Assembly: GCA_009869945.1 (NCBI GenBank)
Contig: WIXG01000106.1
Span: 156,429 to 220,428 of the forward strand
Source of the DNA: Mesaphorura yosii
Taxonomy: Eukaryota > Arthropoda > Collembola > Poduromorpha > Tullbergiidae
DNA: 64,000 nucleotides
Direction: 5' to 3'
Below the pieces are notes generated by a model, which was not told the DNA's origin, made no database searches, and was given only the letters and a program-made list of their open reading frames with translations. The position numbers were made by a program, and so were the translations under genes. Below are positions 48,126 through 61,800 of this stretch, piece after piece (position 1 is the stretch's first letter; every line of letters starts with the position of its first letter).

Positions 48126-49054
48126 TTTGAACGTAAACAAATAAAGACACACGGAAAATTCCTTTGAACTCTTTTGTGAATCAATGGCCGATATTTGCAT
48201 TCGTAAAGTGAGATGCACCTGAGAATTCCTTCTTCGTGAGTCAGCAACATTTAACCTGATGGAGCCACAATAATGCAATCAATCAACTTTTACGAGAACA
48301 AAGATCATGTAAACAGCACAGCACACGAATTATGATTCATGAACCAGTTGCGGTTGCTTTTGTTTTTGTGTCAAGCCGTCAGTCATAGCGCAAGCGCAGG
48401 TTGAATGCGGCGGTTGGTAAACATGAAAATGTCAAGTATTTTTCCACATGCCACTGGCACGTAATGGGCCTCGTAAGCAATAACACTGCAATTTTCGAAT
48501 ACCGAGCATTCTTGGGTGAAGGTCTCGCGGAATATTAATGAAGCACGGTCATGATGATGACGACCTCGTGCGAACGGCGAATGGTTGCAAATTGACAATT
48601 TGCTCTGGTGGACACATGAAAGAATTGCCTAAAAATGATGCTTGCCGCTGGACGCTTGAACTGGAACCCATTTTCTCGCACCTGCAGCTGAATTTGACCG
48701 AACTCCAAGGAAAAGGAAGTGATACCGGCACGTGCTACATAATTTATCGATTTGTCCTGCGACTCAGCTGTTGATTTCAGTAGCAAGTGCTATTTCGGTC
48801 CTAGGCTCATATGATTCACAGCACACCATTCATGGTTCCATGAGCCTGTTCGGCTGAAAGCTCTTCACGTGTAATGCACGTTTCTTTCGGTTTTGAAACT
48901 ATTTTCTGAGTCTGTGATTCGCATTGATTAGGATTGGCTGTAGAGTATTTTAATGTAAAGCATGATTAAGCTTGGTTGTACATATCGTTGGTACGGTGCA
49001 GAAGGTGCTTATTCTACATTGAAGGTGCTATCATCAAAACTTACAGGTAACTTT
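48126..49054. other. Region between convergent TMEM86 and P450 genes
   Basis: No gene seen. It should hold both 3' UTRs. For the minus-strand P450 the nearest candidate signal is ATTAAA at 48953-48948, about 100 bases past its stop. Confidence 0.55.
48140..48145 (+). terminator. Polyadenylation signal of TMEM86
   Basis: AATAAA 14 bases after the stop codon; a very short 3' UTR is implied. Confidence 0.55.
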
Positions 49055-51079
49055 CTAGCATTCTCTCCTACTTATAATAACCTTGTACGGTTTGGGGCTT
49101 AGAACGACTCCGACCAACGGGGTTAAGCTTGGTTTTTCATTTTCGGGACTGAAACTGAAGGTGAACTTCTGCATGAGACTAACAATGAAAAGGAATAATT
49201 GATTTCTTGCCAAATTCTCTCCTGGGCACACTCGTTTTCCTGTGTCGATACAAATAGGCTTATCAGCATGTTTTCCCAAACTGAAGTGGCACGTCGCCAT
49301 TACCTGTTGAGAAAGGAATGAATGCTTCAGGCTTGATTAGCTTGGAATCGTCATCCAAGAATCTTTCAGGTCGAAAATTCTCAGGATCGCCCCAGTACGC
49401 TTCGTTATTGTGCACGTTGTGCAAATTGGCCATGAGTACAGTGTCACGGAGAATGTCAAAGTCACGGAATTCTAGAAGTGACGCAAGCATGAATTGTCAT
49501 TGGCATAAAAAGATCCGATGTATATTTAGCAACAAAGAACTCACTTGAATCAGCGGTACAGCCGTGGAACAGACCGAACGGCACAAGCGAAGACCGTCTC
49601 AGTATTTCCATTATTGTAGCTTCCGTGTACGGCATTCTACTCACAGTGAAAATATCAATAATTTACACTAGACAATTTAGAACGCGATCTGCTTACTCTT
49701 TACGATGATCAATGCTGGGCTTGCAGCTGCCAATAACGGAATCAATTTCTTGTTGCATTTTGATTTGCACTTCGGGGTTCAAAATGAGAAAGAGAAATCC
49801 CCATAATAAAGTTGTGCTCGTGGTGTCAGCCCCGGCCATAAACAAGTCCAGTAGCACAATCAAAAGAGAATGCTCTAAATCCAAAGATAAAAGGTTGAAA
49901 TGAAACCTCATGAAGAAATGAGCATCCTTTTCAGTCTTACCTCCTTTCTCGCCGTAAAAGCTTGACGTAGGATCGGTCGTGGACTGAATTTCTTGCAGAT
50001 AAGTGTCGATAAAATCGCGGATCTTGTTGGGTTGGAACGTTGATTTGTGCTGCTGAATAATGTTTTGGAGGAATGTGTGCACGGATTTGATGGAGAAAGT
50101 GAATTCATTCCAGCGCGTAAGCCCAGGCGCCACATCAATCAACCAGGGAAGAAAGAGCACAGGGCCAGTGTATTGAGTTTCCTTCAAGTCCCTAAAATTA
50201 AGACACGTACACTGGTGCTAAGTAAACAGTTTAGCTTGCCGTCGCTTACGCTCCAGTCATTTGCAGAATTTTCCTCGTTTGGTCATCATCTTGTGAATAA
50301 CGCTCTCCGCATGTGATTCGCCACAAAGCATTTAAAACGGCTGTGTCAAAATGCTCTTGAAGCGCAATTGGAGTTCCGACATTTTTCCTGTCAGAAACAA
50401 ACTTTAGAAACCTCAAATGTCCAGAATTGCTAGCAATTTAGAAAGGTAGCGTACTCAAGGTTCTTAATCAATTCATCAACTTCTTCCTGTACTAAACCTT
50501 CCATTGACTGCTTTCCGAATCCGAAATCTCGCAGTTGTCGAAGAGTAAATTTGCGCTGCTCAACCCATTCTTTGCCTTCGCTGCAAACTAAACCTGCAAT
50601 CCATGCATGATTTCAGTGAATCCGCCGAGAAAGGAACATTAAACAGGAAATGCGATTACCTCTTCTGACTCCGCCATTTCTCACTTCAAGCATTTTCAAA
50701 TCGGGCCGCCCACTGAACACGTCCTCCTTGAACATATCTCGTATTGTATTGTAATCGTTAAGCACAACTACTCTGTGGGCGACAAAAATACTATGTAATA
50801 TGAGGCGACAAAAGTTAGCAATGTATTCCTGAAGATTTTGTACCTGTACTGGCCCAAATGCATGGAGACAATGTTGCCGTACCATTTCGCCAGAAGCGCA
50901 AGAATTTTAGGCGGATTTATGGCCAGGATTGGCATAAATCCGAGGTACGGAAATCCTTTCGGCCCGGGTGGCAAACTCTTTGCATCTACCGTCGGCGGAC
51001 GCGAAGCTTGGCGCGTTCGCCTGAGTAGGAAGTACAAAAGCAGGAGTCCTGCCACCAGGAATAAAAGGAGTCCACACAT
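49055..51079 (-). CDS. Microsomal cytochrome P450, clan-2-like
   Basis: Nine exons on the minus strand, 500 residues: 51079-50844, 50772-50660, 50593-50455, 50387-50250, 50191-49941, 49874-49697, 49639-49545, 49471-49304, 49239-49055. A heme-thiolate monooxygenase of the ER. The N-terminal anchor (LLLFLVAGLLLLYFLL) is followed by the proline hinge LPPGPKGFPYLG. Then come the helix-C motif WVEQRKF, the helix-I motif AGADTT (near 306), ExxR as EILR after RMPYTEATI (near 364), the PERF motif in FRPERFL, and the heme-binding loop FSTGKRVCPG with the ligand Cys near 444. All essential elements are intact and every splice phase agrees, so it is predicted functional. The RMPYTEA block and heme loop point to the CYP2 clan; family and substrate cannot be given. 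Confidence 0.94.
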
Positions 51080-52885
51080 TTTGTGACTTGTCGGTCTAAT
51101 TTAAGGGCAGGAAGGAATGGACTGGAAACGAAGTGCGGCGAAGATCATCCTTAAATAGAATTTTCATCTCACCCGAATCGCATTTGCATAAATTGAAAAA
51201 TCATTCAGAGATTTCCGTTGTAAGATAGGAGACAGAGGCTGTGTTGAAATTGAGAGCGCATTAGCTCAGGCCGGGTTAAAGATCGACATCTTGGCAGTTG
51301 GTCTCAGATTTGTCAATACATTCGAATTACGTCAATCCAGTCAATGAATGAGGACAACAATGGTTAAATTAAAAATAGAATACGCTCATAATTCAAATTA
51401 CATCATGTACAACTTACAAACAGAATTCACCTACACTTACCTACCGATGCTCAAACTATTAAATGGCAAAACGTAAAAAGTGAAAACAGCAGGCGAGTCA
51501 AAGGCCAGGACGAACGCTTTCTGCTATCCGCGTCAACGTCATTTGCTACTTTCATTTTTTCGAATCATATTCATAAATGTTCAGAAAAGTTATTTCAGTG
51601 ATACACTCAATAAGTAAAGGCGAAATTAGCGTGTTGATCAACGCAAAATGCATAAATGCAATGCTACTACATGAAACTAGTAAATAACAACTCAAAGCTG
51701 CCTGTAGTTCGACCTCTGATTAATCCGGAAAACGTTTCTATCGTTTGACTTTAATAATGTTGGTGTCACGGGCGGCCGTACTTAGGATAAATAAGCAAAT
51801 GAGCTTTGCTTATGCTGCCGGTTTGTCGGTCGGCAAGATAAGCAAGCCAGCAGCTTGGCTTCTGGCCAATTAGCTAGTAAACTCTAAGATTGGAAAGGCT
51901 TGCACATGAACTGAGAGAGTCTGAGCGAGCAGATGCAGTGGAATAATTGATTGTTGATACAGGTACGTACAGGTGCAAATCTGCAGCAGTGCAGGTACAG
52001 ACTGAGAATTGCCAGCAGCGAGTGTGCTCTGACAAAGATGACTCATCTTCTTGAGGCGATTACTTGAGACTTGACCACTTGTTAGCTACCTCATAACAAA
52101 ATAAATAATCCTGGCCATGGCCTGCTGGTCTCGTGCAGCGAGCAAGAATGCATCTGGACCCGGATCAAGAACCCTTTATCGTGCTTTGCATCTTGCATGC
52201 ATGTACAATGCACTTGTACATGCCGTGAGACAAAAAGCCCCTTCAGAAACACAAGGCCAAGGTCAAAGCCCCGAAAGTACAGATAGTCCAAAATGTAAGC
52301 CTTCGCTAGCATGAATGCGTCAAGTCTTGTACATGCACAATTACGTAATTGCTCCATAAATATGCCTTGTTTGCGAAACCTTAGTCTATCTCCCGAAAGT
52401 ATGGTTTATTGATCGGATTACACCAGGTAGGATCCACCCAGGGACTAACCACACTTTAGCCTTAGCAGAAGGTAATCAGCCACGACAGAAATAGTTCAAG
52501 ATTACTGCAAAATGTGAACTTATTATGCAAATGAACACATAAAACTTAATAACCTGGTTTAGTTCCGTGAATGTGACTTATTTTCTATGGGTAGGGAGTA
52601 TACCGAAACATTTTGGGTCCGCCGTATTGAAAAGAACTCAATCAGCTCTCAAGCTTTCCTTTCGTGGTCCAGTTCGTTCTGGTTAGTTTAAGGTCAAGTA
52701 CGGCTGAAGCCACAACACGATCGTCCCTTCCTTCTGATTCTGACTTTCATTATTCTGAGGACATCCGTGACGTTTGTTCCAACATTGCTGATAGTTTGGT
52801 TTTTGATTGTCCCAACAGTAATCCATACCTTTCCATATCGTGATTGTGATTTCGTGATGATCGTGTGCCTGAAAACATAGTGGAA
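51080..52885. other. Divergent intergenic region between P450 and SLC4 genes
   Basis: No gene seen. It contains the upstream regions of two divergent genes. Small open frames near 52091-52357 on both strands have no recognisable features. Confidence 0.6.
51151..51157 (-). promoter_or_regulatory. TATA-box candidate of the P450 gene
   Basis: TATTTAA on the minus strand about 72 bases before the ATG, giving a 5' UTR of roughly 45 bases. Position and sequence fit a TATA promoter. Confidence 0.4.
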
Positions 52886-55800
52886 ATGGAAGATGTGGAT
52901 GTGGATCCGCTAGAGTTATTCGCGGTAAGTTCTTATTGCTTCATGTTTGCTGCAAACTACATTGTGATTCCCGTAAGTGTACAATCTGGAATGCCGAATG
53001 GAAAGACTAAGGTTGAATTAAAGAACAAATAATCCATTGGACATTGGGCGGATATCCGGATTCAGCTTTGACATACATAACGTGTCTGACGAAATGCGGA
53101 TGAGATTCAATTACAAGCATAATTTAGCGCACTTTGAGTTGCATAATAACTTCAACTTATTATTGAGTTTAGTTCCGATGCTACTGCACTTGAAATGCCA
53201 TACTCAAAAACAAACGTTACATGCTTATGCCAAACTTCAAGCTCCACCTGCACAAATTACGTCATAACCATCTCGATGTACTTGTTCCTGGCACTTCTTA
53301 CTGTTCTCATGTATGAGTCTATAGCATCAGCTGTGGTCTTCTGGAAATTTCTCACGTATGAGCTTACCAAAAGCAGGATGGAACGTCCATGCATGCATGC
53401 AAAAGGAAAGAAGTCGCTTGGTGTTTAGAAATTATTTGACTTTTGATATGTGATTTGTAGTAGACGTGAGAGAACCAGCAGTCTAAAGTAAACAATTCCG
53501 ACTCAGGTACGCGTACGCGATTCGAATCAAACTGGCTTAAACTCGACTGAACCACCTTTCAATGAAAAACTATCATTTGTCCGTTTGGAGTTGCCCAGTG
53601 CAAACTTTTTGGATTCTGTCAGGTAAAATTACACACTGCGAACTCCAATCAGGCTCGGACCATGACGCACCCACTAGTTTGTTGGCTGGTTTTATGGGAT
53701 CATTGGTCTGACCGACAAAAAAAATTATCGCAATTGCAAATGCATGGCATGAAGAAAGTGAAACTGAATGCAACGTAGGTGAAATATGAATCGAATTGAT
53801 TTGATTTATCGCACATTGTGATGGCTTCAATGCCTCGTGATGTCAATCACAGACTTAGTTCCAAGTATTCTAGAAAACTCAGAACGATTCCATAAGCCAA
53901 GCCAAGCACAGTACGCATTCATTGTCTTTGGTAACCTGAATTTGAATCATGGACTTTAGAAGCGCAGTGGAAAAATAAAACAGTGATTCGCTTGCATTTT
54001 ACTGAATGAACGTGCATGAGTGCACGCGTCAAAACGCCACGTACGTGTGCAAACGCAACGCGATGAGATTAGCTCATCCGAAATTGTATCAAGGTGCCTT
54101 GAACCTTGAGCTCGGAATTAGGAATTGTAGTTCTAGCTTGTCCTGGGACTCTCACGTCCTTTTCACGGCCTGATTCTGGATCATGTAAATATTAACACCA
54201 TTAATATCCGGTTCGAATGAGATTTTGTATTTTTAAGAAACTCATCACTAAGCTGCTCAATGCGTCCACGTGATTAAGAATCGTGATTCATAATTTTCTC
54301 AGAGTTCGGCTCAGTCTCGCACGATTACGAAACCAGTGCACAAAAACGCGATACGCAACATAAACAACCTTGCCGGAATCGAGTTTTAATTATAGTCAAT
54401 GATGATCTTCAGTACTTTTTAATTGTAAACAAACTTGGTGTCGGTAGTTGATCAGATTATCACAAAAATTTCCATGTTAAGCCATAAAGCGAAAATAAAA
54501 CCGTTTTGATCGAGGCATACCATACAAATGAGTCCAATCATCTGTTTGCATTTTTAATTTGACAGACGCAGCTTCAAGAGCCAGGTGTCTTTCTTCTCAG
54601 CGAGTACAACTACAACGTGACCGATGAGGAGGCGGCTGACGGGGCTGACCAGGCCCATCCCACAGCCACCGGCAATCACGAGACTTGTGGTGGGATTGGT
54701 CTCGTAATTACCCCGGCAGCGAGTGATTGCAATATCGAAAACGAAGAAGGGAACGAGACTGAGGTAACTGGAAGGTCAGTACAACATGTGCTACTGAGCA
54801 TGCTGAGTAAACATAATTAAATTAATTATGCCTGCATACAAAAATAACGTAATTACGATCCACGATAAACATTTTGTTTACTGCTTCTTGCTTCTGCTTC
54901 TGGCCGGATGACATAATTCATCAATTTCTGTTCCTTCACTCGGCTGCGTGATGAAAGTTATGAATGTGACTGTGACCGTCCTCAAATAAATGATGGCCAC
55001 CTTTAACCTTATCATTATCTCGTTAAATGTGTGAAGCTCCCGTCGACAGCGATGCCGAAGGCATCAGTCACTGGTCATACGCCTTGTATTTGCTCTTTGC
55101 TATTTGCATTGCCCCAGTAAACGATAACGAGTAAACAAGTTATGAAGAAGAAGCTCAGTTCCCATGAACCGGCTGGCCAGATGAATCTGGGAGACAAGTG
55201 GACGCCGCGCCTTGCTGAATGCTGACAGTAAGATCATTGAGTCAATTACCGTAGAACGTAGTTCTACGTCTATTCTATGCTCTATGCTGTTCTAGGCTTA
55301 GGTTTCTGTTTACTTTGACGTGAAGCTTTGCATTTAATTACACCCTGATTGCTAACTGTAAGTAACAAGATCCTCCTTAATTATAATTACTTGGCCACAC
55401 CGGGATTACTCAATCGCATTCGCGTTCATATTTCGCATGGAAGATTTTTCTCCAACCCTCTGCCCCGAACAGCAGCTAACTAACAGATGCTCATGCAAAG
55501 CACATGCTTATCTGATTATGATCATTTTTGGCAAACAATCTTGTTAATACCTTTTAAATCCACACTTAAATCTTTGATAATATAGCACGCGTCGCAGGTT
55601 CTGTCTAGTCTACGAAGCAGCAAGTAAATAGAATTTTCCAAGCTATTTGCGAAAACGGCAGCGAGTATGTAATTGTCTACATATCTGCTTAGCATTTTGG
55701 AAAAGTCTGCATCTTGTTAGAACGTAAGCTTTGGTGATGCTCCCACCGCTCTGAAAAATCTAATTTGTGCGGTCGCATGTAACGAGACGCGCTAAAATTA

Positions 55801-58800
55801 TTCATGATTTGCGAAATGCGAATTAGAATTTGTTATTTTTGAACGTGCGTCGGCGAACGGCCTTTGCGTTGTTTTTGATGGACGTATGAATGAATTTGTG
55901 TGGAAATTTTATCTGTTTTCAGAACGGCGTGTTCAAGCCCGACGCATCTTCGAGAAACGGGAACAGTTACGACCACGGCGGCAGAGTCTCCGGACGACAG
56001 CGCTGGACTAATTGAGAAACCCTTACATCAGTTACTCGCTTGTGTTCGATCTGCACCGCCAGACTTTCTAAGGAGCAGTCCAGCCAAGAAAGTCAAGTTT
56101 GAAGTCGGTGGTGAGTGAAAACTTAAATTGAGTGCTCAGTTGAAACGCAAGCGCGGAAAGGTTTTGATTTTCGGCTCGTGACACTGAAGTTCAGACGGCA
56201 CGAAATTTTTATTGCGTGCTAGGGCAGATTTTCTCACATATTAACTTAAGAATGGTGAATCTGTATGGTGAGTTAAATCTTCTTATTTTTGTCTCAAGCT
56301 CTTATTCTTACCAGGCCATTAGCTATCATACCCTTCATGAAGGTCGTTTTCGCGCCGAAGCTTCTGCAAGCAAAGCTTAATTTTGTGCACACATTCAGGT
56401 TTGGTCAGTTGCACTTGCAATTTATCATCCTCGCGATGTTTTCTTTAAGAAGCGCAAGCAGCTGACTCACGACACGAGTAATCATTATTAGGAAACTGTT
56501 CTGCTTGAAAGGAAGAACATAATGATTACAAAATCCTCGCCTTAAAATTTGGAAATTGCAAACTCATGCTTCTTTATCGTGGCTTTTTCTGCACTCGGCT
56601 TTGCCATGACAATGAGCTGGCCGCGTCGAGCTTCCTTCGTGAGGAACTTAAGACTGAGCGACAGAGGATGTTTTGATGACTTGCCTGCCTGTCTGCCTGG
56701 TCTTGTCTTATGCAATTCTAATCTCATAATTCGATAGAGCGACCGCAAACAAAAGAATTCCATTCGGCGGTCCACAGCACAGTAGCTCGTGATGGACCGT
56801 GACATAATAAGTGAGGTACACGTAATAGAAATAGTAATTGTAATTATGCTTGAAAAGATTCACGACTAAGCCCAAGCCCTGTTAAATGGTCAAAGCATGA
56901 AGCGCCGGCAGTAAGGAAAGCAAACACTTGTATTTGTTATTGCTTATTGCAGTTTTCCTTTTAAAATCTTATTTGCCTATTAAATTATGCGTATTCAATT
57001 AATTCTACTCCCACTGCTCGTACGTACGTATTTGACTGATACGCTGCGCTGCGTCGTATTTTATTGACAGGCATTAATCCAAGCACTTGCAGTCTCACAT
57101 TGGTGATACAACTCGTAACGAACGCAGTCGTGAAACGTGATACTCGCTATATTCGCCGTGGTCGTGGTATTTGATTCTTTGGCACAGGCTACAGGCACAG
57201 TCAGTCAAAACTCAAATCGACTTGTCATTTGAGGTTTACAACTCAAACCGAAAACATTGTAGTAATTATCAAGTCAGACGTCAAGTTTTACATTAGTCGT
57301 GCACATGTTTTAAGCTGAGAAACCGCAGTTTACACAACACAACGGACAACAAGTCGCAATTCGCAAATTTCTAATTCATTCGTGATATGACCGTCATACG
57401 GCCGGACGCCTTAATCGAAACGAGTTTCTAATTAATATCGTAGCTTCGTGTAAATTGATTTGCCAGTGCAACTGAGAAACTGAACATCTGAGCGAGCGCG
57501 TTAATCAGCTGAGTAATCACATCACAGCTCAAAGAAAGAAGGAGTACAGTTACTTTCTGTGTGGTCATCAGATTGCAAAAGCACGCTGCTTCTTGACAGA
57601 ATTCCAACTGCAGTTCCACGACAATTAACTGAAAGGGACCTGTTTGCCAGTGTCCAGTGCTCAGCATGGGCCGATCTAAGAAGAAACCGAATTTTTATAT
57701 TACAGGTGACGGTGATGAAGACGACAATCTCAGTTTAAGCACGTAAGTAATTCATATGAAACATTTTCTTGCTTGCAAACGCAGCAAGACACAAATAAAT
57801 TAGAGCACGGCTTCATTTTGCTTTCCTGCAACTTGCTATTGGACTTGCCGGCTGAGCACATGTTTGTTCTTTAGTTTTTCATTTTCTGAAACTGCCGGAA
57901 TCCAGTTTATGTCTCATTTTCGAAGCTTCTCACACGTCTCGATTTGTTGATGACTAAGAGTTATTAGCAATTACTGTTATCTGCGCCATGTACAGATTTT
58001 AATCAAGCTGACCTAAGAAGATTAGTCAGTGACATGTGTGACCTTCGACTTAAGTACATTTGCTCTGAGCAGCTTAGCCGGCTAAAAATAAAACGCTTGG
58101 AATCATCCACAATCCATGTATTTTTCGCTATTTCATCTCGATGTGATATATGAAAAGACAATGCAATCAATATAAGATTATTAGACAGAATTCTGTATTA
58201 TTAGCACAATTTTGTCCTGGAACGACTCAGCACTTATTAATATTAAAGACATATAATCATAATCTACGTGGGCAAATGCGAAAGGGAGGGCAAAGTAGAG
58301 AAACAGAAGTTCGTTTGCAATCCACTTTTCTGCCGAAGATCAGAAATTATTTGATTGTGCTTGCCAGTGAAAAGAGTGTGAGCGTACTTGTCAGAGCAGA
58401 AGACATTTGAAAGAGTTCTCGAGTTTCTATACAAGAGTATTTTACAATTTGACAGTTTTCTTAAATGCTGAAGACAGAAGGTAACGCCAAGTTGAGAATG
58501 GTCATGAGACCATTTCTGAGGTAAGAACGGTCAGGCATATTGAGCCTGTAAATGTCGCGGACTACATTTGGAGGTCATAACGTTTAGGGATCGTAACACA
58601 CATCTTGAACTGGCAGTGTTGTGTGGTTCAACGCATAAATTGTTGGTTCAGGTCAAGTTCTCGCTCCACATGTAACTCGCAATAATCATAAAGCAGGTGG
58701 CAATAAAAGTCGAAGTGCGGTTGTTACTCGAACTAATCACTAGATTGTAAAAACGCATGCGGTTGCACTTTGCGCCAACCAATTCTTTTGCTAGCGGTTA

Positions 58801-61800
58801 GCTGCGTGCAATAATCGAAGTTAAAGTACGCATTGGAATGCCTGTATCAGAATTGTGCTTTTGACTGCGCACCGCGTCATTTCAAGTTAATATCGAATAT
58901 TGATTGTGCGTCTATTTATTGCTGCCGCAGAGCCATGTCCCAACCAAATATGGACAGTCCCGCTCCCATCAGTCCCTCTCACGACGGATCGTCGTCCAGA
59001 AACAGAGCGGATGGACGAGATTACGCAACTACGCCTGCAGCCTCTGTCGCTTTGCTCCCAGCAATCGCCGAAGAGCGATCAGGCCATGTGCCGGTCAAGA
59101 GCCGAAGTATTTCAGTGGATCCGAGCAGAAATTCGACCATCTTGAACTTGGCTGACGCACTAAACGAGAAACCAGTCGAGGTTTACTGCTCCACGCATTC
59201 GATGAAACTTCAGCAATTGCTTACAGTTTGCTTTTGCATTTGATTCTTAGCAGGTGTACGGATTTGTCCAGCTGGACGTTCTCACTGGAGATGGCGAAAT
59301 TAACCAGCGTGAGTGGAGAGAGAAAGCGAGATGGATCAAGTATGAGGAGGACTTGGAGGAAGGTTCTGATCGGTGGGGAAAGCCGCATGTGGCGTCACTC
59401 AGCTTCCATTCCCTTATCAAACTGAAGCAGCTCATTGAGCGTGATGGTGAGCACTTGTTTGCAGTAGTCTTAAAGTCCATGCAAAGACTGGACGCGCGTT
59501 CACCCGATTTGTTATTTCAGGAATTTTTATGCTGGACATGGAAGAAGTTGACATGCCTGGCATAGCCTATCGTATTGTGGAAGAATTAGTTAAGAAAGGA
59601 ATCATAACCGAAGAAGACACGGCCCTGCTAATGAGAATTCTTTTACTAAAACATAAGCACGTATCAGAACCAGGCGATGGCTGGCTAGGACGCATTCGAA
59701 GAACTCAAACAGCCTCCGCCCTTAGCCTACACGTAATGTTTCCAAATGCAAATTGGAAAGGAATGACTACTTAAACGGTTCGTTACTTTGATTGTTTATG
59801 TTTTTTCAGAGTTTGATGGACGATAAAGGTAGATCAAGATCAATGTTGGATCCGTCAAATGTGCAAAGAAATAATAGTATTCAAAAAGCCATCAACGAAT
59901 TAGGAGGATTCCGAATTTTGCAAAGGACCGGATCTGGCAACAATTTGAAACCTACCGGAAGTTTCACAGCGAGAGATTTGAATGTAATTTCATCAAATTC
60001 AGCTTTAAAAATATTCTCCTGAACGAATGAATAACTTTATAGAATGAGGCAAAGTCAATTGGAATGAGCGATGCGTACTGCCCTTCTGTTGACGACTTGA
60101 AATGGATTCAGAGGAGACGCCTTTTGCCACAAGGAGCAGAATCAACAATGATCATGGTGGGTGAATTGGACAGTGTCAGGAAACCATTCTTTGTGCTCGT
60201 CAGGTTGGCGGAGTCGGCATTTATGTTCAATGTCACTGAGGTAAGCATAATTTTGTGTTGTCAACCTTCAAAATGCACTCATAGTGTATTCCTTCAGATA
60301 CCTGTTCCTACTCGATTCTTTTCGATACTGGTGGCGCCCACCCGTATGGAAATGGAAGTGGTGGAAATCGGCAGATCTTTCGGGGCCTTGATGTCCAACA
60401 AGGTAACTTATAATCTAGGTTTACGAAGATTCGATTCTAGAACTCCAGAGCTAAAAAGCTCTGATGTTCTTAGGAATTTTTCGAAATTGCACTAGCTGCG
60501 TCTGGACGAAATAATTTCATGCGGGGAATCAACGAATTTCTGGACGATAGCATTGGTACCGTAGAGAACATTTCAATAATTTGTAGAAAGCGAACAAAGC
60601 TTTACAGATTTTGTCTTTGATCAGTTTTGCCACCTGGTGACTGGGACAACTCTGATCTACTTCCGTTGCACGTCCTTCAAAGCAATAGCAAAGCAATCAA
60701 GCTACGGAGATTGAAAAAGCAAATGTCATTCATTAAATCCAACGAGTCATTCTGCGAAGGAGTAAATGGATCAGTTATTCAAGCCATGACTGTCGACTCA
60801 AACGGTATAAATCACTAATAATCCTTCCTTCACAATTACAGATGGATATTAGTGATTAGTGTGATTTTCTAACATTACAGAAAAGAAAGAGCCCGAGCAC
60901 GACCCATTCGCAAGAACAGGGCGACCTTTTGGTGGGCTCATAAACGATATCCGACAAAGGCTTCCGTGGTACAAGTCGGACTTCATTGATGGATTCAATC
61001 TTCAATGCCTCAGCGTTATCATTTTCATGTTTTGTGCCAGCATCGCACAAGTAATCACATTCGCTGGTCTGATGGGAGACAAGACGGATGATCTTATTGG
61101 AACCTCCGAAACTTTGATTGCTACGTGCCTGGCTGGTGTTATATTTGCACTGTTTTCGTGTCAGGTAAGACTTCGCTTGCACTTGTATTTGTGGTGATTA
61201 GGTCGTTGATTATGATTATGTATCTATAGCCATTGATCCCAATCGGGCCTACGGGACCGCTGCTTGTTTTCGACGAGATTTTGTTCCGGGTAAGGATATC
61301 ATTAAGAAATCAATGCTTTGATCATCAAAGCTAATCAAGAAATCGATTTGTTTTCCAGTATTGCAGAGACCAGGGGCTCAATTTTCTTCAACTTCGTCTT
61401 TGGATTAGTATTTGGGTCCTCGTAATCACTCTGGTCGTGGTTTGCTTCGAATGGAATGTGCTCGTAAAATGGTTCACGCGATTCACTCAGGACATCTTCG
61501 CAGTTTTGACATCAGTCCTTCTAATATTTGAGAGCGTGGACAACTTGGTCGAGATTTATGAACAACATCCGCTACAGCCACACAGAACTCATGCCAAACA
61601 AAATATCACACTGACGATTGTGGATGATGCCTACGAAATGACGTAAGATTAAACTCGTAAAGAATTCCACTTGCGACGACGTGCGTGCCAGCGTTGAGTA
61701 ATTCGTCGGCATGCCTTCTCGTCACAGGTTTAATACGGTTCCAACACCTGATCCAATCATTGACGAAACTGAGGAATTAAGTGATCAGCCAAACACAGCG

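Noticed and set aside
53037..53428. Two overlapping frames in the first SLC4 intron, one with hydrophobic runs
   Set aside because: No splice sites in the right phase, no similarity recognised; treated as intron.
54200..54235. GGTTCGAAT, similar to a tRNA T-loop
   Set aside because: No pairing T stem or acceptor stem around it; no tRNA found in the window by eye.
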